Part shown: in pieces, positions 26,001 through 39,075 of the stretch
How the letters are laid out: every line of letters starts with the position of its first letter
How positions within the stretch are numbered: the first letter of the stretch is position 1
NCBI GenBank assembly: GCA_964057225.1
Contig: OZ059898.1
Location: 4,774,001-4,838,000 of the forward strand
DNA from: Auanema rhodensis
Lineage: Eukaryota > Nematoda > Chromadorea > Rhabditida > Rhabditidae
Direction: 5' to 3'
Length of the DNA: 64,000 nucleotides
Position numbers and translations under genes: made by a program
Notes under the pieces: generated by a model
Database searches by the model: none
What the model was told of the DNA's origin: nothing
What the model saw: the letters and a program-made list of their open reading frames with translations, nothing else

Positions 26001-29000
26001 ACTATAGCATTCAAAGAATAGATAGACAACGAATTGCCAAATAAGTAAGCGGCCGAGAAGTCAGTTTCATGGCAATTTGCCATAAAAGAAATGTGGCAAC
26101 CATTACCAGAAACGACTCAACAACTAGAAGCATTTTAGCTATGTGGATGATGTAGGCTTTAAAGATGAAATAAGCACTACAACGTGTACACCCACATCCG
26201 TATATTAGCTCGCTTCAGAGAGATAAGAATGAGAATGAAGAACTAAACAGTACAACAAGGGGAGGAGTTCCTTGAAACTTCAGTGTAATTCACGCATCCA
26301 TTGAAACTGAACACCATTTCAGAAAAGGCATGCCAACCAGACTTTACAACAGACTTTGAAATCAACAATAGCTACTTGATTCCAACAACGATGATCTCTA
26401 ACTGAATCGAGTCAGTCTGCATCTGCTCAAAAACAATATCAGACATGATCAGTTACGGAAGTATTCGATTCCATAATTATGTAGTCTGCTCTCTATAGGT
26501 AGCTCTTAACTGCTCCCTACCGTGCTCTCAGGAAACAGAATCACCGGAAATTGATATAGAATTGTACCGCAGTGAAATTCATTTCACTGAAGCAGCTGAG
26601 CAAGATGATGGATAAGTCCAGTTGTTTGCCCGGCTGTCGATGTTGTCGATTTTAAGCAGAAGGAAGATGACGAACAAGAACGCAATAAGACCAAAAGAAG
26701 ATGAAAATGATATGAGAAGAGAAAGCAAAAGAATATGAAAGAGTGAGAGAGAAGTCCGGATAAGAAAAAGACAGCCGGGCAAGATTTGAAAGGAATGAAT
26801 AGCTTAAAGCAATCTGTCTGTGCGACATTTTTGTTGAATGAAATTCACAATAGAATTTAGAACACTTGGCCAGTAAATAATAGAAATAATGCTAAATATA
26901 AAAAGAGAATATGTTATAAATATATAAATAAAGTAGGAGTTCTCTAGCACGAGAAAACAAAAAAAGTGTGAATATAATTGTTGTTTTCTAGCACATTATG
27001 TGAGGAGCATCTTAAATAATACAATAGGCGCTTAATTAAAGAATTGTACATACAAGAACTGTAAGTACCAGCTGATTATTAGTCAATGAGAGCCCATAAT
27101 CAACATTATAAAACAATAGAAAAGTGCATACAAACCACTTAAAGTATGGGATTAACAAATCTAAGTGAAGGTTAATCGTTTCAGAAGAGTTGGAGATGAT
27201 GCTCTAGCGTAGCAAGTACATTAGGATAATGGCAAACATTGAATGTAGAAATCTGTCACGGTAAAGCTCAAAAAAGAGAAAATGATTATAATGCGTTTCG
27301 TTACGTAACCGAGTAACAAACAAATAGATAATGTGAATCATGATTCGCATTATTCCATTATTATAGAGAGAAACTATTTCAATTTCAAAAAAAAAGGAAT
27401 GAAAAGGAAAAAAAACTAATTCAGAATGAGGATGTATTCTAATATATCTTCAAAATGTAATGAAGACAGATTTGAACAGACACAGATACAATTTATCCTC
27501 GACTTGACCTTTGTGTAACTGACAAAATACATGTCAGAACATGAAGGTTAAACGGAATAACTTTTACTCAAATCTACCTTATCAAGCTGATGATCAGTGT
27601 AGAATGTCTTATGCAACTCGTTGAGGACAGGACTATGCTGCTGTTCCCAGATTGCAAAGAATATTAGCTATAGTTCAATCTACACTACGCAGCAATTCAG
27701 ATTTGCTGAGATAGTGAGAATATGATAAAGAAACCAGGAATCATGTTAAATGGTTGTATATACAGTTTTAATTGGTTAAAACTAAAAACTTATGAATTAC
27801 ACTTTATGTACCCTACCAATACTTTTTATTCAAGAAAGTTCTAGATAAATGTAATTAAAAAAATAAATTAGATGTTAAAGCAATTATCAAAGACAGCAGT
27901 TGAACAGCTATCATTACAAATATAGGGAAGCATAAATAATTCGTTTTGCTTTAAAGCCGAGATCAATCTTTTCTGTCTCGAACAGTAGTATCTGAACCCC
28001 CCAGTGAGAACGAGCCATCTGTCCATTAGAGGAAGTGTTAAATAAGAATACAAGAAAGAAGAAATTGAATAAGATGCTTTTTATAGTCATTCACCGCCTA
28101 ACGTTGAACAGTCAACTTACAATAGCATGACAGACGTGGTAACGCTGTTGGAAGTCGTGAATGACCATACACCTCATTTAAACTTCAAAATTGAAAACTT
28201 AGCTGGCGTCAAGTTGTCGTAGACCACCCAAATGTACAAGGACAATTAATTATAATATGAGCCGACAAATGTCCATTTATGAGCTCTACTCATCATTACC
28301 TTAAACCCGATCACAGTAGCGACAGATATGATGAATGTGAATGAGTTGTATTGTAAGTAATACATTTGAACAGAAATCCTGCACAAAAGCGACTGATGCG
28401 AATTTAAGTACAAGTTGAAAAAACAGTGTGAGGACATTACTGTATTCTGCTTTATATGCGTACAAACATTAAAATATCATAACTGATTATTTGAAAGTAG
28501 AACGTATTCATATACAGCTCATTTCCTTACTAATATATCAACAGGGATTAACTAAAAATAGACATCACCTGCACGACAAAAAAACCCATGAACTAATGGC
28601 CCATACATGTTAAATGTGTCATATAATGGAGCCATCAACATACATTTTGGAGGCTAGAAATAAAAATAATCGACAGAAAATTATAAAAGAATCAAGTCAA
28701 GATTTTAGCTCCAGATTTTCACTGCTCGTGAAGAAATAAGAATTTATATGAGAACCAAATTCAGAAAGTGATTTGTCATAACAAGCGGTTGACTTTAGTT
28801 TAACAACGTACGGTCATAACACCGACATAAAAAAAAGCTAACTAAAGGTAATATTAATCGCATTAAGAATTAAATAAACAAATGCTAGTGTAAAACGACA
28901 ACCTATATAGGCGGTCAGTACTTTTATGGTTAAATGCAGTTTGGATTACACTAAAAACAGCAAAGGATAGAAGATTTGTCTTTCGATATAAAAATAGTCA

Positions 29001-32000
29001 ATTAGCACATATTTAACGCCTAAGAATAACGAAAAGAACAGAACAAAGTACCTATGAATTACAAAAGAACCTAATTTTTACTGAAACAAACTAACAAATA
29101 TTAAATTTATTAGCTGTTTAATAAGGGAATTGAAAAATAAAACCAGATTTTAGGTATTTTTTAAATGTGAACATTATTTTATTGTATATATAAGATATAT
29201 GTTTTATGTATATGTTTACCTAGAAGGAGAATAATTTAGAAATAAAGCTAAGATTTGGATAGAATAAATGAAAACAGGTCTTACGATGAAGAACAACTGT
29301 CCTTACTAAACCAATTCAAAAGATAAAGGGTAATAATTGCATTTTAAACTGTGTACGTTGTCGTTTAAGTGAGAGTAGCTTATCCAATACTGATGAAAAA
29401 CGTCAAGGCTGATTTACAACCTCCAATGCCGCCATTTGAACTCAATCGTAAAGACGTCTTTAATCAAAATTCAGGCGGACGGTTGGCAGAGCCTAGGACG
29501 GGATGCTCCGACTTTCACCAGCCTAGACAGAATGTCTCTATTCCAAAGCAAAAAATGAGAAGATCTACTGTACAAGAAGAAATTTGTTAAAAGAACTGTC
29601 AGATTCGGAATATTTGAAATTTGCAATTGAGTTATAGGTATATTTCACAAAGTTAACTAAGGTTTGTGACATACAAAGTCAATAAATCCGTTAGACAGTC
29701 TGGTGCCAATTTCAGGATCAATCCGGTGTACATCAGCTGGATAAGTCCGGATTAAAACTGTTGGGAACTAATGCCTAAATAGAAAATGACATGTTCGAAG
29801 AGTAGAAACAGATGTCATAACTTTTTTTTTTTAGTTTTCCATAACAATAGGAAAATTGGCATTTTACCATTTGACTAAAATTGTTTCTATCTATTATCTA
29901 GCTACTGACATACTATTCGAAACTATAGAAAATGGCATGAGTATAGAACAATGAATAAAACAGTTAAGAATTTGTAGAATTGGATATTACAGAATAAGAC
30001 AAGAAAGAATTGTTTCTAGGCGTTAAAAAGATAATAGGTTTATCTCGAGCGAACACAACTTAAACATTTCAGTGCTAAACTTGACACATCTTGTGACAAT
30101 CAGTTCGTTTTTTTTTTGTCGAGAAGTTTGAAAATGGAAATGTCACAATGGGCACGAATCATTCTTAAAAAAAAACTTAAGAGACGAAAGGAAAACTGAC
30201 AATATTACAATGCTGAAAGTGAACATGGATAAAAATCAGAATGAACAAGAGTGTTGCTTGATCAAAGAGTAAATCTGAATTAGTTTGATTTCAATTATTT
30301 GAAAATTTTGAATAAAAAATTCGAGAGAATGCATTATCAATTGAGACAGTCGTAATTGTGTTATGAGCGACATAGAAGGCGAGAAAAGCAACAGGCTAGA
30401 GAGTATAGTAACTTGAGCCAGATGACCCTCGACTAGAACTGTTGATGATCTGATCCACTTGTGTGCGGCATTAGTAAAGGAATGAAGAGGAGGCAGAGAG
30501 GGCAGCGGCGATTCCAGTCCAAGTTGCCTAATGACGCGAACTGTCCACTCAATCAGCGGATGTTAAACATCATACAAAAAGCAAGAAGATGAAAGGCATG
30601 ATTCTTGAAAAATTCGCATCTGTAGTGTAAAGATGCCACACCTTCATTGCACTTTTCTTGGTGCTCATTGAAAATGATGTAATATTCAATGAGCATCATA
30701 AGATCAGAGAAAATACAATTAGATGACGATAAAAATAATAGACTGAAGACGGTTTTTTTTAATTCAAAAACTACTGTTCAAAAACATGTATGAGACATGT
30801 AAATGATGTTGTGCTAATGAGGTGCGCGACGGGCCATGTCGAACAAGGGTGTCGGATAGACAACACGAAAGAATATGATGCCATTGTGCAAGAACAGCAG
30901 TGCCAATAAACTAGTTAATATGACCATCCGACTGGCGCCACCTGGACCTCATGCTCACATGTATCCTTCACTGATTATGTGCGTGTGTACGTATGTGTCT
31001 GCCTGTGACCGTAATCTGCTAAAGCCCTAATAGGCCAAAGCACATAATCATCATCTGTATACACAGAGTTATAGACATACAGAAAGCCAGTTATGGTTTG
31101 GAATAAACTCATGAAAATCGAAATGAATATAACGTGATGAAATTGTGATTCAACAATATTTCGAGATTATATGTTGGATCAACAGAACTTAAATTCAAAA
31201 TGGAAAACAAATCAAAGAATGCTCATTCCAAGTGATGCAACAATCCACAGCTGCTATTAAGAGTACTCTACTTCAACTCGAAACTGGACATTAGATGAAC
31301 AATCTTACGAACAGTTTATGAGTTTTAAACAAGTCAGCCAACAGAACATGAAACTATGCAGCTGCTACTCGTAATTTCAATAAAATTGGTTCATTTTCAA
31401 AAAGTAATTTCATTTGCTATTCCGACATGAATATACCCTAAGCCGTGAGTAATCAACGACAGTCCTACAAGAGCCAGATCGACTTGTGGCCACAGAAAAG
31501 CATAACAGGTGGAGGCAAATTAATGAAGAAAGATAGAAATAGCATATACGAGACAAGGCGAGACAGGTCGAAGATGGATCACTGATTGACCCATACATAT
31601 CAACATATACATGCACTATTAGAATACACACAAACGGATAGAAAAATTGACAATTACTGGTCAAAGCTGCATATGAAAAGCTAATTAAAAACAATGCTAA
31701 GCTTTAACCTATAGCAAAACAACAATGATTTATTTAAATTGATGTTTGTGTACAACGCTGCAATGATTTTATTTGGAAGAAGATGGATAAAAACAAAAAT
31801 GTGTGATTAACGCCATTGAAGGTGGCAAAACATTATTCAACAAAACATAGCTAGTGAGAAATATCCTAAGGATTGATAGCATAAACTTCTGTATTTCTAA
31901 ATACAATGAAATATCATCACAAGCGAATAAAAAGAATGATAGGTTTCATCACACTGTTACAAAGATACCAAAAACTGGCTTTGAAAGACTATTCAACAAA

Positions 32001-34871
32001 AAAAGGTTAGATGAGTATGTATAACGTAATCAAAGTAAAAAAAATGAACCGCCGGAAAAAAATGGAAGGAAGCGTGAGAAACTAATCTGTTCACTAGCAA
32101 ATATCAGTACCCGTAGAAATCACTGTTTAGATTAGAACATGCTGAGAGTAAGCGGTTGTTAAACAAGCTATTTCAAATATTCATCATTATCTTAATTTTT
32201 TAAGTGAACTAAGTTAGGTATAGGTCAAAAAAGGTTTTAAATCCGCGATAAGACCGAAAAACCAATAGATTGCGCCATAGATCCGGATAAACTGTAATTG
32301 GAAAAATGCGAGGTTAATCATAATAGTGATCTTGGATCCTTTAAAAAAAAGTAATATATGATAACTATATAAGAAAGCAAAATGGTTAACCGAGTCAAAT
32401 AGCGCATTCCTAAGAAATTCAAAATGAAAAAAGAAAGAGAGATACAGAGCTTAATTCGGAAACCAAACAAAAAAGTTTACTGAGCTGGTTAGGGATTTAT
32501 CTTTGAAAAGCAATAGACCGAACCATGCTTTCTGAAGAAATAAGCAATTTCGGCAAGATGCAGAAAGTCTTCAATGTAAACAGGAGCAGTGGAGAAATAT
32601 AAAAATATAAAATAGTTTAGATATATCAATTTCGATAACTTATCATTAAGCTTCGTGTGGGTCGTTTTCAAAAATGTTATAGCTTCCACAGAAATTATAT
32701 CGTGAAAGCCACTCCCACTTTAGTGGTGATCAAGAAAAAATGCTAATTTTCCCAATATGGGGGGTCTGGCATGCGAAAAGCATATATCAATACAATTACG
32801 AGATAGCCTATTATAGAAATAATGAATGCAAGAAGTAGAGAAAATGCCCTATTGAAACATTGAATTCATTAACCGTAACAGAGAAGAAAAACAAGAATAC
32901 TGAACCTTGTGAAAGTAATGAGCTACCAGCACAAAACATTAGTTCAATGGCATATGGTGTATTGAAACGTTCTTCAACTTCATCAATTTGAAAAAGCGGC
33001 AGTTCATTGTAAGATTAAATGAAAAAAACGGAAATGATTCCTTACGCAAGTTTGAATTCAGCAAATGCATTAATTAACATGCTGTCTGCTCGTGTCACCA
33101 GATTTTTGTAAAGAACATGTGTATGCGAGAAATATAAGAAAACCGTGAAAGTATTTGAAAATTATTCTAAATAGAAAATAATTTAAAGAAGAAGATGCAT
33201 AACAAAGTATTATAATAACGAGAAAACGACTGAAGAATACATGTTGAGAGTCAATTATGGTGCACCCGTAGAAAATTGAAAAGGAGGACAGGTACTGGTT
33301 TATATATATACATATATATATTTCTTTACAATTTCACTAGTACGGTAAGAGAATTAAAGAAAATCCGGTCAGAAGCTACGAAAAACGCTAAATACTGCGA
33401 GGACGATATTCTCCAGCAGTCTTATATGACAAACATGACGTTTGACTGGTATAATAAGCTCATGAGAAGATATGGTTTCTAGGTTACATTTGAGCAAGCA
33501 AACTATGGCTGTATGAGATGATATAATCTGGTATTGAACAGAATGCAGGGCAGCCGACTCTACAGGAAGTCCAAGACATGCAATGATGCCAATTGTCTTT
33601 TTCTAGATCACTTGTTCTATTAGCTATTATGAATAGGATGACTAGCATAATACGAGATCGGAGTCAATAGCAAATATTCCGAAATAAAAAGCTAATGATT
33701 TGAAGAGAAAAGATAAAAGAAAATTTGCAAACTTTAGTATATGAAGATATGTATATGAATAAAAATTCCTTACATGCATCTAGACGTAGCTGCAATAAGC
33801 AGATTTGTAAAGGTTTATAGAATCACTTCGTTTTCAAGTTACCTTTTTAGAGGACATATAGCCACAAAAAAGGTGTTGCACACAAAGACTGTAATTGACT
33901 ATGAAATAGGACTATTCCGCTATTATGGAATCGGCAGGTAGTTCGGTTTACAATAAAGAACTTAATTTGAAAGTCTCGTTACGGACTTTCTATCATTATA
34001 AAAAACTTTTTTCATTATGTGTTTTATACTTGAAATTAGAAGAAAGAAAGTAAATAAAAGAAACAGTAACAATCTAACAATATCAAAAAAAATCGAAGCT
34101 GACTCATAAAGAAAAATATCATGTAGTCATGAATGTGCGTGAGAGTTGGATATTGCTGAACAATGCCCCAGAAACAGTAAGGAAGTGCTGAATTAACATC
34201 AAGGCCACCTTTGAAGATTAGTGGATCAGCTTGAAATTCGCTAAGTTACTCAGTATATCCGTCGAAGCGATAACATCTTCCACAAGCTTGAAGAAAAACT
34301 TTTTTAGAAGGACTGCTTGTCTTTTTGTGCCACACCATTAACAGGACGGCTTCGTTGTATCGCCTCTAGTCATTATATGAAGAGAACAGCATTGTCTAGA
34401 TATGAACAAAGCCAATAAAAACTGAAGAAAAAGACGGCAGGTATTGTATCCATTTAAGAAACAATTTCAGGAAAACTAGGCAGACACACAAATACAAGTA
34501 TTGTTTCATGTCCAGTAAAACAATATAGTTGTTAATATTGAGAAGATATGCATCAATAATAAAATAACGTATATTCTACTGATTGTGTCTATGATGCTAT
34601 TTACAAAGTAAAATAATCTTATAAAATAAACTAACCTTCTACGAGTAATAGCTGATCCCTAATTTGTGCCCGAAGGTCTGCAACACTATCCGGAAGTTCT
34701 TGAATCATGTCATATAACTAAAATAACTTTTTTAATATTTCAAAATTAAATGCTTCTAACATTATAAATTGTGGGATGTATTCCTTCGAACCGATTAACT
34801 TCTATACGAATCTGTTCAGAATTTACAGTGTTAGGCCCTGTACCACCACCTAGAAGCAAACGAGAAGACAT
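11725..34871 (-). CDS. cnt-2: AGAP/centaurin-gamma ArfGAP (CNT-2), two N-terminal isoforms
   Basis: GTPase-like, PH, ArfGAP and ankyrin protein acting on Arf and membrane traffic. Common exons: 24424-24482, 20691-20778, 19447-19535, 18376-18516, 18197-18332, 15602-15735, 15409-15556, 14115-14285, 13260-13654, 12891-13211, 12159-12845, 11941-12111, 11725-11895. The long-range start uses 34761-34871 and 34636-34717 (967 aa). The internal start uses 24586-25270 (1,131 aa). All phases join cleanly. In the 1,131-aa form the P-loop GAAHSGKT is at 252-259, and the G4-like VGTKD is at 351-355. A split PH domain (about 625-830) is interrupted by a Ser/Thr-rich insert. The ArfGAP finger is C853/C856/C873/C876 with arginine R881, and ankyrin repeats follow. 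The C-terminus ends LPASII. The upstream exons match the vertebrate AGAP N-terminus in pattern ([28 protein letters not shown]). Confidence 0.93.
14286..15408 (-). other. cnt-2 intron (1.1 kb)
   Basis: Intron between exons 15409-15556 and 14115-14285. I see no further exon or RNA gene. A short TA run occurs near 14794-14805. The sense (minus) strand is T-rich. Confidence 0.7.
15736..18196 (-). other. cnt-2 intron with C/T-rich patch and microsatellite
   Basis: A 2.5-kb intron after the GTPase exons. It holds a (TA)n run (about 16979-17030) and an unusually GC-rich, CT-rich patch (about 17820-18000) with 11 consecutive C. No coding exon was found. The patch could be an internal promoter for a form lacking the GTPase part; this is a guess. 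Confidence 0.6.
16979..17030. repeat. (TA)n microsatellite
   Basis: About 26 uninterrupted TA units inside a cnt-2 intron. Confidence 0.95.
18517..19446 (-). other. cnt-2 intron with perfect hairpin
   Basis: A 0.9-kb intron inside the GTPase domain. The only structure I see is the inverted repeat at 19067-19100. Confidence 0.7.
19067..19100. repeat. Perfect 14-bp inverted repeat, 6-base loop
   Basis: AGAACTCTATGAAC (19067-19080) is the exact reverse complement of 19087-19100, separated by TCATCG. It would form a stable stem in the cnt-2 pre-mRNA. It is too short for a microRNA precursor. Confidence 0.85.
19536..20690 (-). other. cnt-2 intron, nothing recognised
   Basis: A 1.2-kb intron between the P-loop exon and the next GTPase exon. 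Short plus-strand reading frames here (19757-19948, 20127-20384) have no supporting features. Confidence 0.7.
20779..24423 (-). other. cnt-2 intron (3.6 kb), nothing recognised
   Basis: Large intron just before the P-loop exon. I found no exon, RNA gene or transposon protein. A few GC-richer stretches (about 22610-22790, 23085-23155) stand out against the AT-rich background. Confidence 0.6.
24586..25270 (-). CDS. cnt-2: cnt-2 alternative first coding exon (228-residue N-terminus)
   Basis: The reading frame starts at ATG 25268-25270 and ends at a GTAAGA donor with one base left over. That is exactly the phase of the distal exon pair, so it can splice to 24424-24482 (giving [12 protein letters not shown]). 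The protein is rich in Ser, Arg, Thr and Pro, has no recognised domain and looks disordered. It is comparable in position to the long N-terminal extension of vertebrate AGAP2/PIKE-L, but I see no sequence similarity to it. Confidence 0.75.
25271..34635 (-). other. Upstream part of 10-kb cnt-2 intron / promoter of internal start
   Basis: For the long-range transcript this is intron. For the internal first exon it is the 5' flank and should hold its promoter. I see no coding exon. Short inverted repeats occur (30660-30672 with 30685-30697, loop 12). Two GC-richer patches lie at about 30400-30560 and 30820-31010. Confidence 0.6.
30660..30697. repeat. Inverted repeat, 13-bp arms with one mismatch
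   Basis: GGTGCTCATTGAA and TTCAATGAGCATC pair over 13 positions with one G/T-type mismatch around a 12-base loop. It lies in the long cnt-2 intron and its function is unknown. Confidence 0.6.
34761..34871 (-). CDS. cnt-2: cnt-2 exon 1, distal (conserved) start
   Basis: The 37-codon exon [10 protein letters not shown]...HPTIYN begins at 34871 and ends at a GTTAGA donor. It joins 34636-34717 in phase 0, and that exon ends in one base of the Asp codon in VEDAFVNS. The sequence is AGAP-typical, so this is probably the ancestral N-terminus. An acceptor-like CTCTCAG lies about 30 bases upstream of the ATG and may receive a spliced leader. Confidence 0.85.
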
Positions 34872-37800
34872 GCTCCTGATTGTCCTGCTGACACACGCAG
34901 CTGAGAGCTTAAAAAAGTAATATATACATATGTGAAATATTACTAGCAAACCTCTTGTGAATCAAGACGAATTTCGAAAGCTTTCACTACCAAACTTTTA
35001 ACAAAGTATTATGTTGAGCACAATATTAATCGTGTTATATTACGGTAAATCCATGTGAGATGTGACACAACGTAGATTGTTGCAAAGGTTTTAAAAAACT
35101 GAAATAATAATAACAGATAAATGACTAAAACAATCGGAACAAGTATTATAACAAGAAAATAAAATAAAATGCATATTTAACAAAAGAAATATGAAAAACG
35201 GGAAATATAGAACGAAAATATGAGTTATATACAACGAGGAAAAAGCTATTAAGTTACGTGAATATTCAAATTCCACGTAATAGATATGACACTTGGTGGT
35301 AATTCAGATTCGCTTTTATAGGCTAAAGAAAAAACAGTTTATATAAGAACAAATTTAGATGATACGATTGGTCACTCTAACTATGAGGAAAAATAATCAA
35401 TAATGAAAGATATTTTGTCAGCCAAAGAACAAAAAAAACAGTCAACAGAAAAGGTAAATGTATAAGAAAGTTAACTTTGAAAGAAAAAAGAAGAATATCA
35501 AAGTTAGAATTCAATTTATTATTCGTACTAATATTAAAAAATGAGAGATGAGTAAAGCATAACAGTACGAATGAATGTATGAGGTTTCTATTTACCTATT
35601 AAGGTATATGGCGTAATCAACTATTCCAACAATATATGAGGTAATAAAGAGTGAGATAAATAAAAGAGAGTAACATCTAGAGAGAGAAAAATATATAGCA
35701 ACGACATAGTACTTAAATATCTTACAAAAAGGTAATTACTTATACAAGTGTTAGATAGCAATCGTTAGCATACATGGTTAGCAATGGCTTTACCTTAAAC
35801 AACAGTCTAAGGTCAAATAAGCCACCTCACCATATTTGTGGAACAAAAAGTGGAATAAAAAAAGGCTTCATAAAAAATCAATCGTCCCATCACCCTTTGA
35901 ACTTAATGATTAAAATAACTTACATTTAAAAAATTTAATATAATGATCTTGAGGTATTCATAAAGATTACTCTTCATCAGCTATTAACGAAGAATTATAG
36001 CATTTTTACACTAATAAGATAAGAACATTGAAAAAAATTAAACAATAAAGTAATTATTCCAGAAAAACGAATATATTTAAATTTTACATAACATATGATT
36101 AATATATCCTCGTTAGCATAAGAAATATTCGTATAAGCCAAACATGAAGCAATTCTGAGTGCAAATTCTGCTCATAAATATCTGATCACAGTATGTGGCA
36201 CTGTTACACAGAGAATAGCAGATGCCTAAGCATTATACAGAGCCACAATTTGTTATCAAGCCGAGGCTACGCTATTGAGTCATATTTCACAAAAGAAGGA
36301 TTAAAACCTAAATACATTTAAGGCGAGAGTAATTGAATAGTGCAATCATAGCACAATTTAAATTTTGATTAGTTTGAGAATGGATAATTTATTTTTCTTT
36401 CAATAATTTATAGAGCTATCACGGTGGTCGAGAACTGCAGCTTTATAGCATAAAATACCCTGTAAATAGTGATCATATAAGAGGGAAAGTATTATATATA
36501 ATATATTTAACAGAAAATAAGTTTGATTTACCAAAATATTGAATGAGTATAAAAATGTATTTCCCATACGTAGTAAGATATGAATGAAATCAGAAGTTCT
36601 AAACACGTGTTGATCAAAAGAAAATTCAAGAAATGAAAAGATACAGGTGTTGGCATGATCGAAGAAGGAATATTAACAGAAGAATCGGTATAGGAAAGAT
36701 TTTTTTAAAATATATACATTCATCTCATAAACGTAACGAAACATACAATAAACTGTCAATATAATAAAACAAAGTTTACAAAATACTATAATAGAGTAAA
36801 TTAAATAACTTACAAATAGTGGTTAAATACTGAATTTCGAATAATTGACAGACAATGCTCTAATAAAATAAGAGTTTGCCTTAGCGAAAGGATTAGAAGA
36901 AAGTTCTGAATGTGAGGAATATAAAGCTTTAGTCAAATATTAAAATGATTTGTGCATGGCTTCCTTTAACATACAGCAATTAGTTTCGTTTAGATACGCA
37001 TAAAGGCTAACGATTTCTGTGTAAGATAAGGAAATCGAAATAGGCAGATGTATCAGCAGCCTTGTGGATGCAGCATAATATTAAAAGGTTAAATCATACA
37101 AGGACAACAGTAAGCATGCCTCTATGAACAGGTGAATCTAACCGATTGAATATCGATCAATTTTGGCACAGAAATCAATAAAGAAAGAAAACTAAGATTT
37201 ACTGAATAATTTCTTTTTAAGTAGGAATATATATTATACGAAAAGTGAAACGTATCCGTCAAAAATGAAATGGTTTGCATTGGTAAATGATTGCTTAAAA
37301 AATGGTGGCTCTGATTTAGCCCGATTGAAAGATTATTCGTCGCAAATAGAGAAGCAGCATGAACGAGCACAAAGGTCAAATTTATAAATACTATATATGA
37401 ATTGATCAGAAAATTAAGAACAAAAAATATATCTGAGATCATCCGTGAACGAAGCATATTTAATCATTCTTTGTTCGAATATACCGAAAAGAGTAGTAGG
37501 CACAACTGTTGAGAAGGTGTCACTTGAACCACCCGGTATCATAGGCTTTGTCTGCATACGTAATTAATTTAATGAAAGAAGGCCACAAAACAGAAGATAA
37601 AGAAGCAATTTCTGAGTGAACTCATTGAAGTAGCCGTCCAAAAAGAATTGATCTCAACAATTGGCAATATTATCAAGTAAATAGAAAAATATTATAAATA
37701 ATGAAATAAACCTTTGGTACAAAACATTGATTTAAACAAAGGACAAAGCAGAATAAGACATTTACAGATAAAGATTGTTACATTTTTGAGAAGAAAGTAG

Positions 37801-38499
37801 GAAACTACTAAATTTGAAAATAAGAATAGTATTAGTTCAATAGCATTCAGACCGGTAAAGAAGAGTGTAGCAAAATAAATATGATAGTAATGAAAAGAAA
37901 AGAATTAAAATATATTCACTATTAAATGTTCCAATATCTTAGGTAAAAATGTATTTAGACTATGAGTGATCAAATTTAGTATGAGATACAGGAAGAAAAT
38001 ATCATTTGTAGAATTAGCCAAAGTATAACAAATAGCAAACTATATATATATGTGAAAGTATTAAAAAATATACTTTTCAATATTTGATAAATATGCTAAG
38101 CCATAGAAACAGGAACAAATTTAAAATAATCTGTTTAGTCAAAAATGAATGTATGAAACCAAAAAAAAACGAAGAAAATGGTGAACTTTTACTGGTTTAT
38201 GTTTAATTGTCATCAAACACAAAATGTGAAAGAAAAAAGTCGGTATTCATACTGATATCAGAAAAAAAGCAATCCCAAATGACATTCGGAATTTGCTAAC
38301 GTTATAGTATTCTTTGTGACCAATGTGAGGCCGACAATAAAGACACAAGCCACAAATCACTCCTTCATAACAAATTATGATGTTCTAAGTGTGAAAAGGA
38401 ACGGATAAGAGTTCAAGAAAGTTCGACAACGACATCTTCTCGTTTTCAATATGAGGCGCAATGCTTTTGGTTCACCTGCCATTATCTAAAGATCACTCA

Positions 38500-38660
38500 T
38501 GAGCAGAGTTAAGCCAATAGACAGAAGACGTCCGGTGGTGTACTGGCAGTCTGTTCGTTGTGTGTATATGCGAACTGCGCCTCCCATACACTCTCTCTGT
38601 CTCACCCTGGCGATCGATAACTAGCCACTGACTCTCCCCCTTCGCTGTGCCATCAATCTA
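38500..38660. promoter_or_regulatory. GC-richer island, candidate cnt-2 promoter or 5' exon
   Basis: About 160 bases with markedly more G+C and CpG than the flanks. On the minus strand a GGTGAGAC donor-like sequence follows CGCCA. It sits 3.7 kb upstream of the distal cnt-2 ATG. This is inferred only from composition. Confidence 0.3.
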
Positions 38661-39051
38661 TTCATCTATTTCATTCGTTTTGATGCTTTCTGACGATTCT
38701 ACTAATGTTTTTTCTCATTCAGCAACTCGTTTACAAAAGATTTTTTTCAACTTATTTGGAAATAAAAGTAAAAGTGACATTTACGAACTTTATACTATTT
38801 TAGAAATGCCGCTATATTTAAATTAGGAATTCGAACATACACAGCGAGCGCAAAATAACACTAAGCCTCATACAAGAAAATCAAGTGGTAAGTTATGAGA
38901 GAGATTACTTGATAACATTTATCAACGAAATAAATAAATGAGAAAAATGAATTTTATCTCAAATATTACAAACTCCTCTATTGTATCAACTGCGCTAATT
39001 CATCATCAATACGATGAGTTGGATTCATTTTGTCTATTTGCAATGTTTTTA

Positions 39052-39075
39052 CAAACAGTTTCTAAAAACTGTTTG
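39052..39075. repeat. Perfect 10-bp hairpin, 4-base loop
   Basis: CAAACAGTTT pairs exactly with AAACTGTTTG around CTAA. It is isolated and could be chance in AT-rich DNA. Confidence 0.5.

Noticed and set aside
29369..29590. 73-codon plus-strand frame with Pro-rich and polar sequence
   Set aside because: Begins at GTG, lies antisense in the long cnt-2 intron, and shows no splice partners or domain. Composition is less trivial than most, but not enough to call.
30930..30960. CTCF-like or E-box-like CTGGCGCCACCTGGA
   Set aside because: A single short match in an intron with no supporting context; many nematodes lack CTCF.
37122..37457. 111-codon hydrophobic minus-strand frame
   Set aside because: Phe, Leu, Ser and Ile dominate as expected from T-rich DNA; no domain, no splice context, and several similar frames occur nearby.
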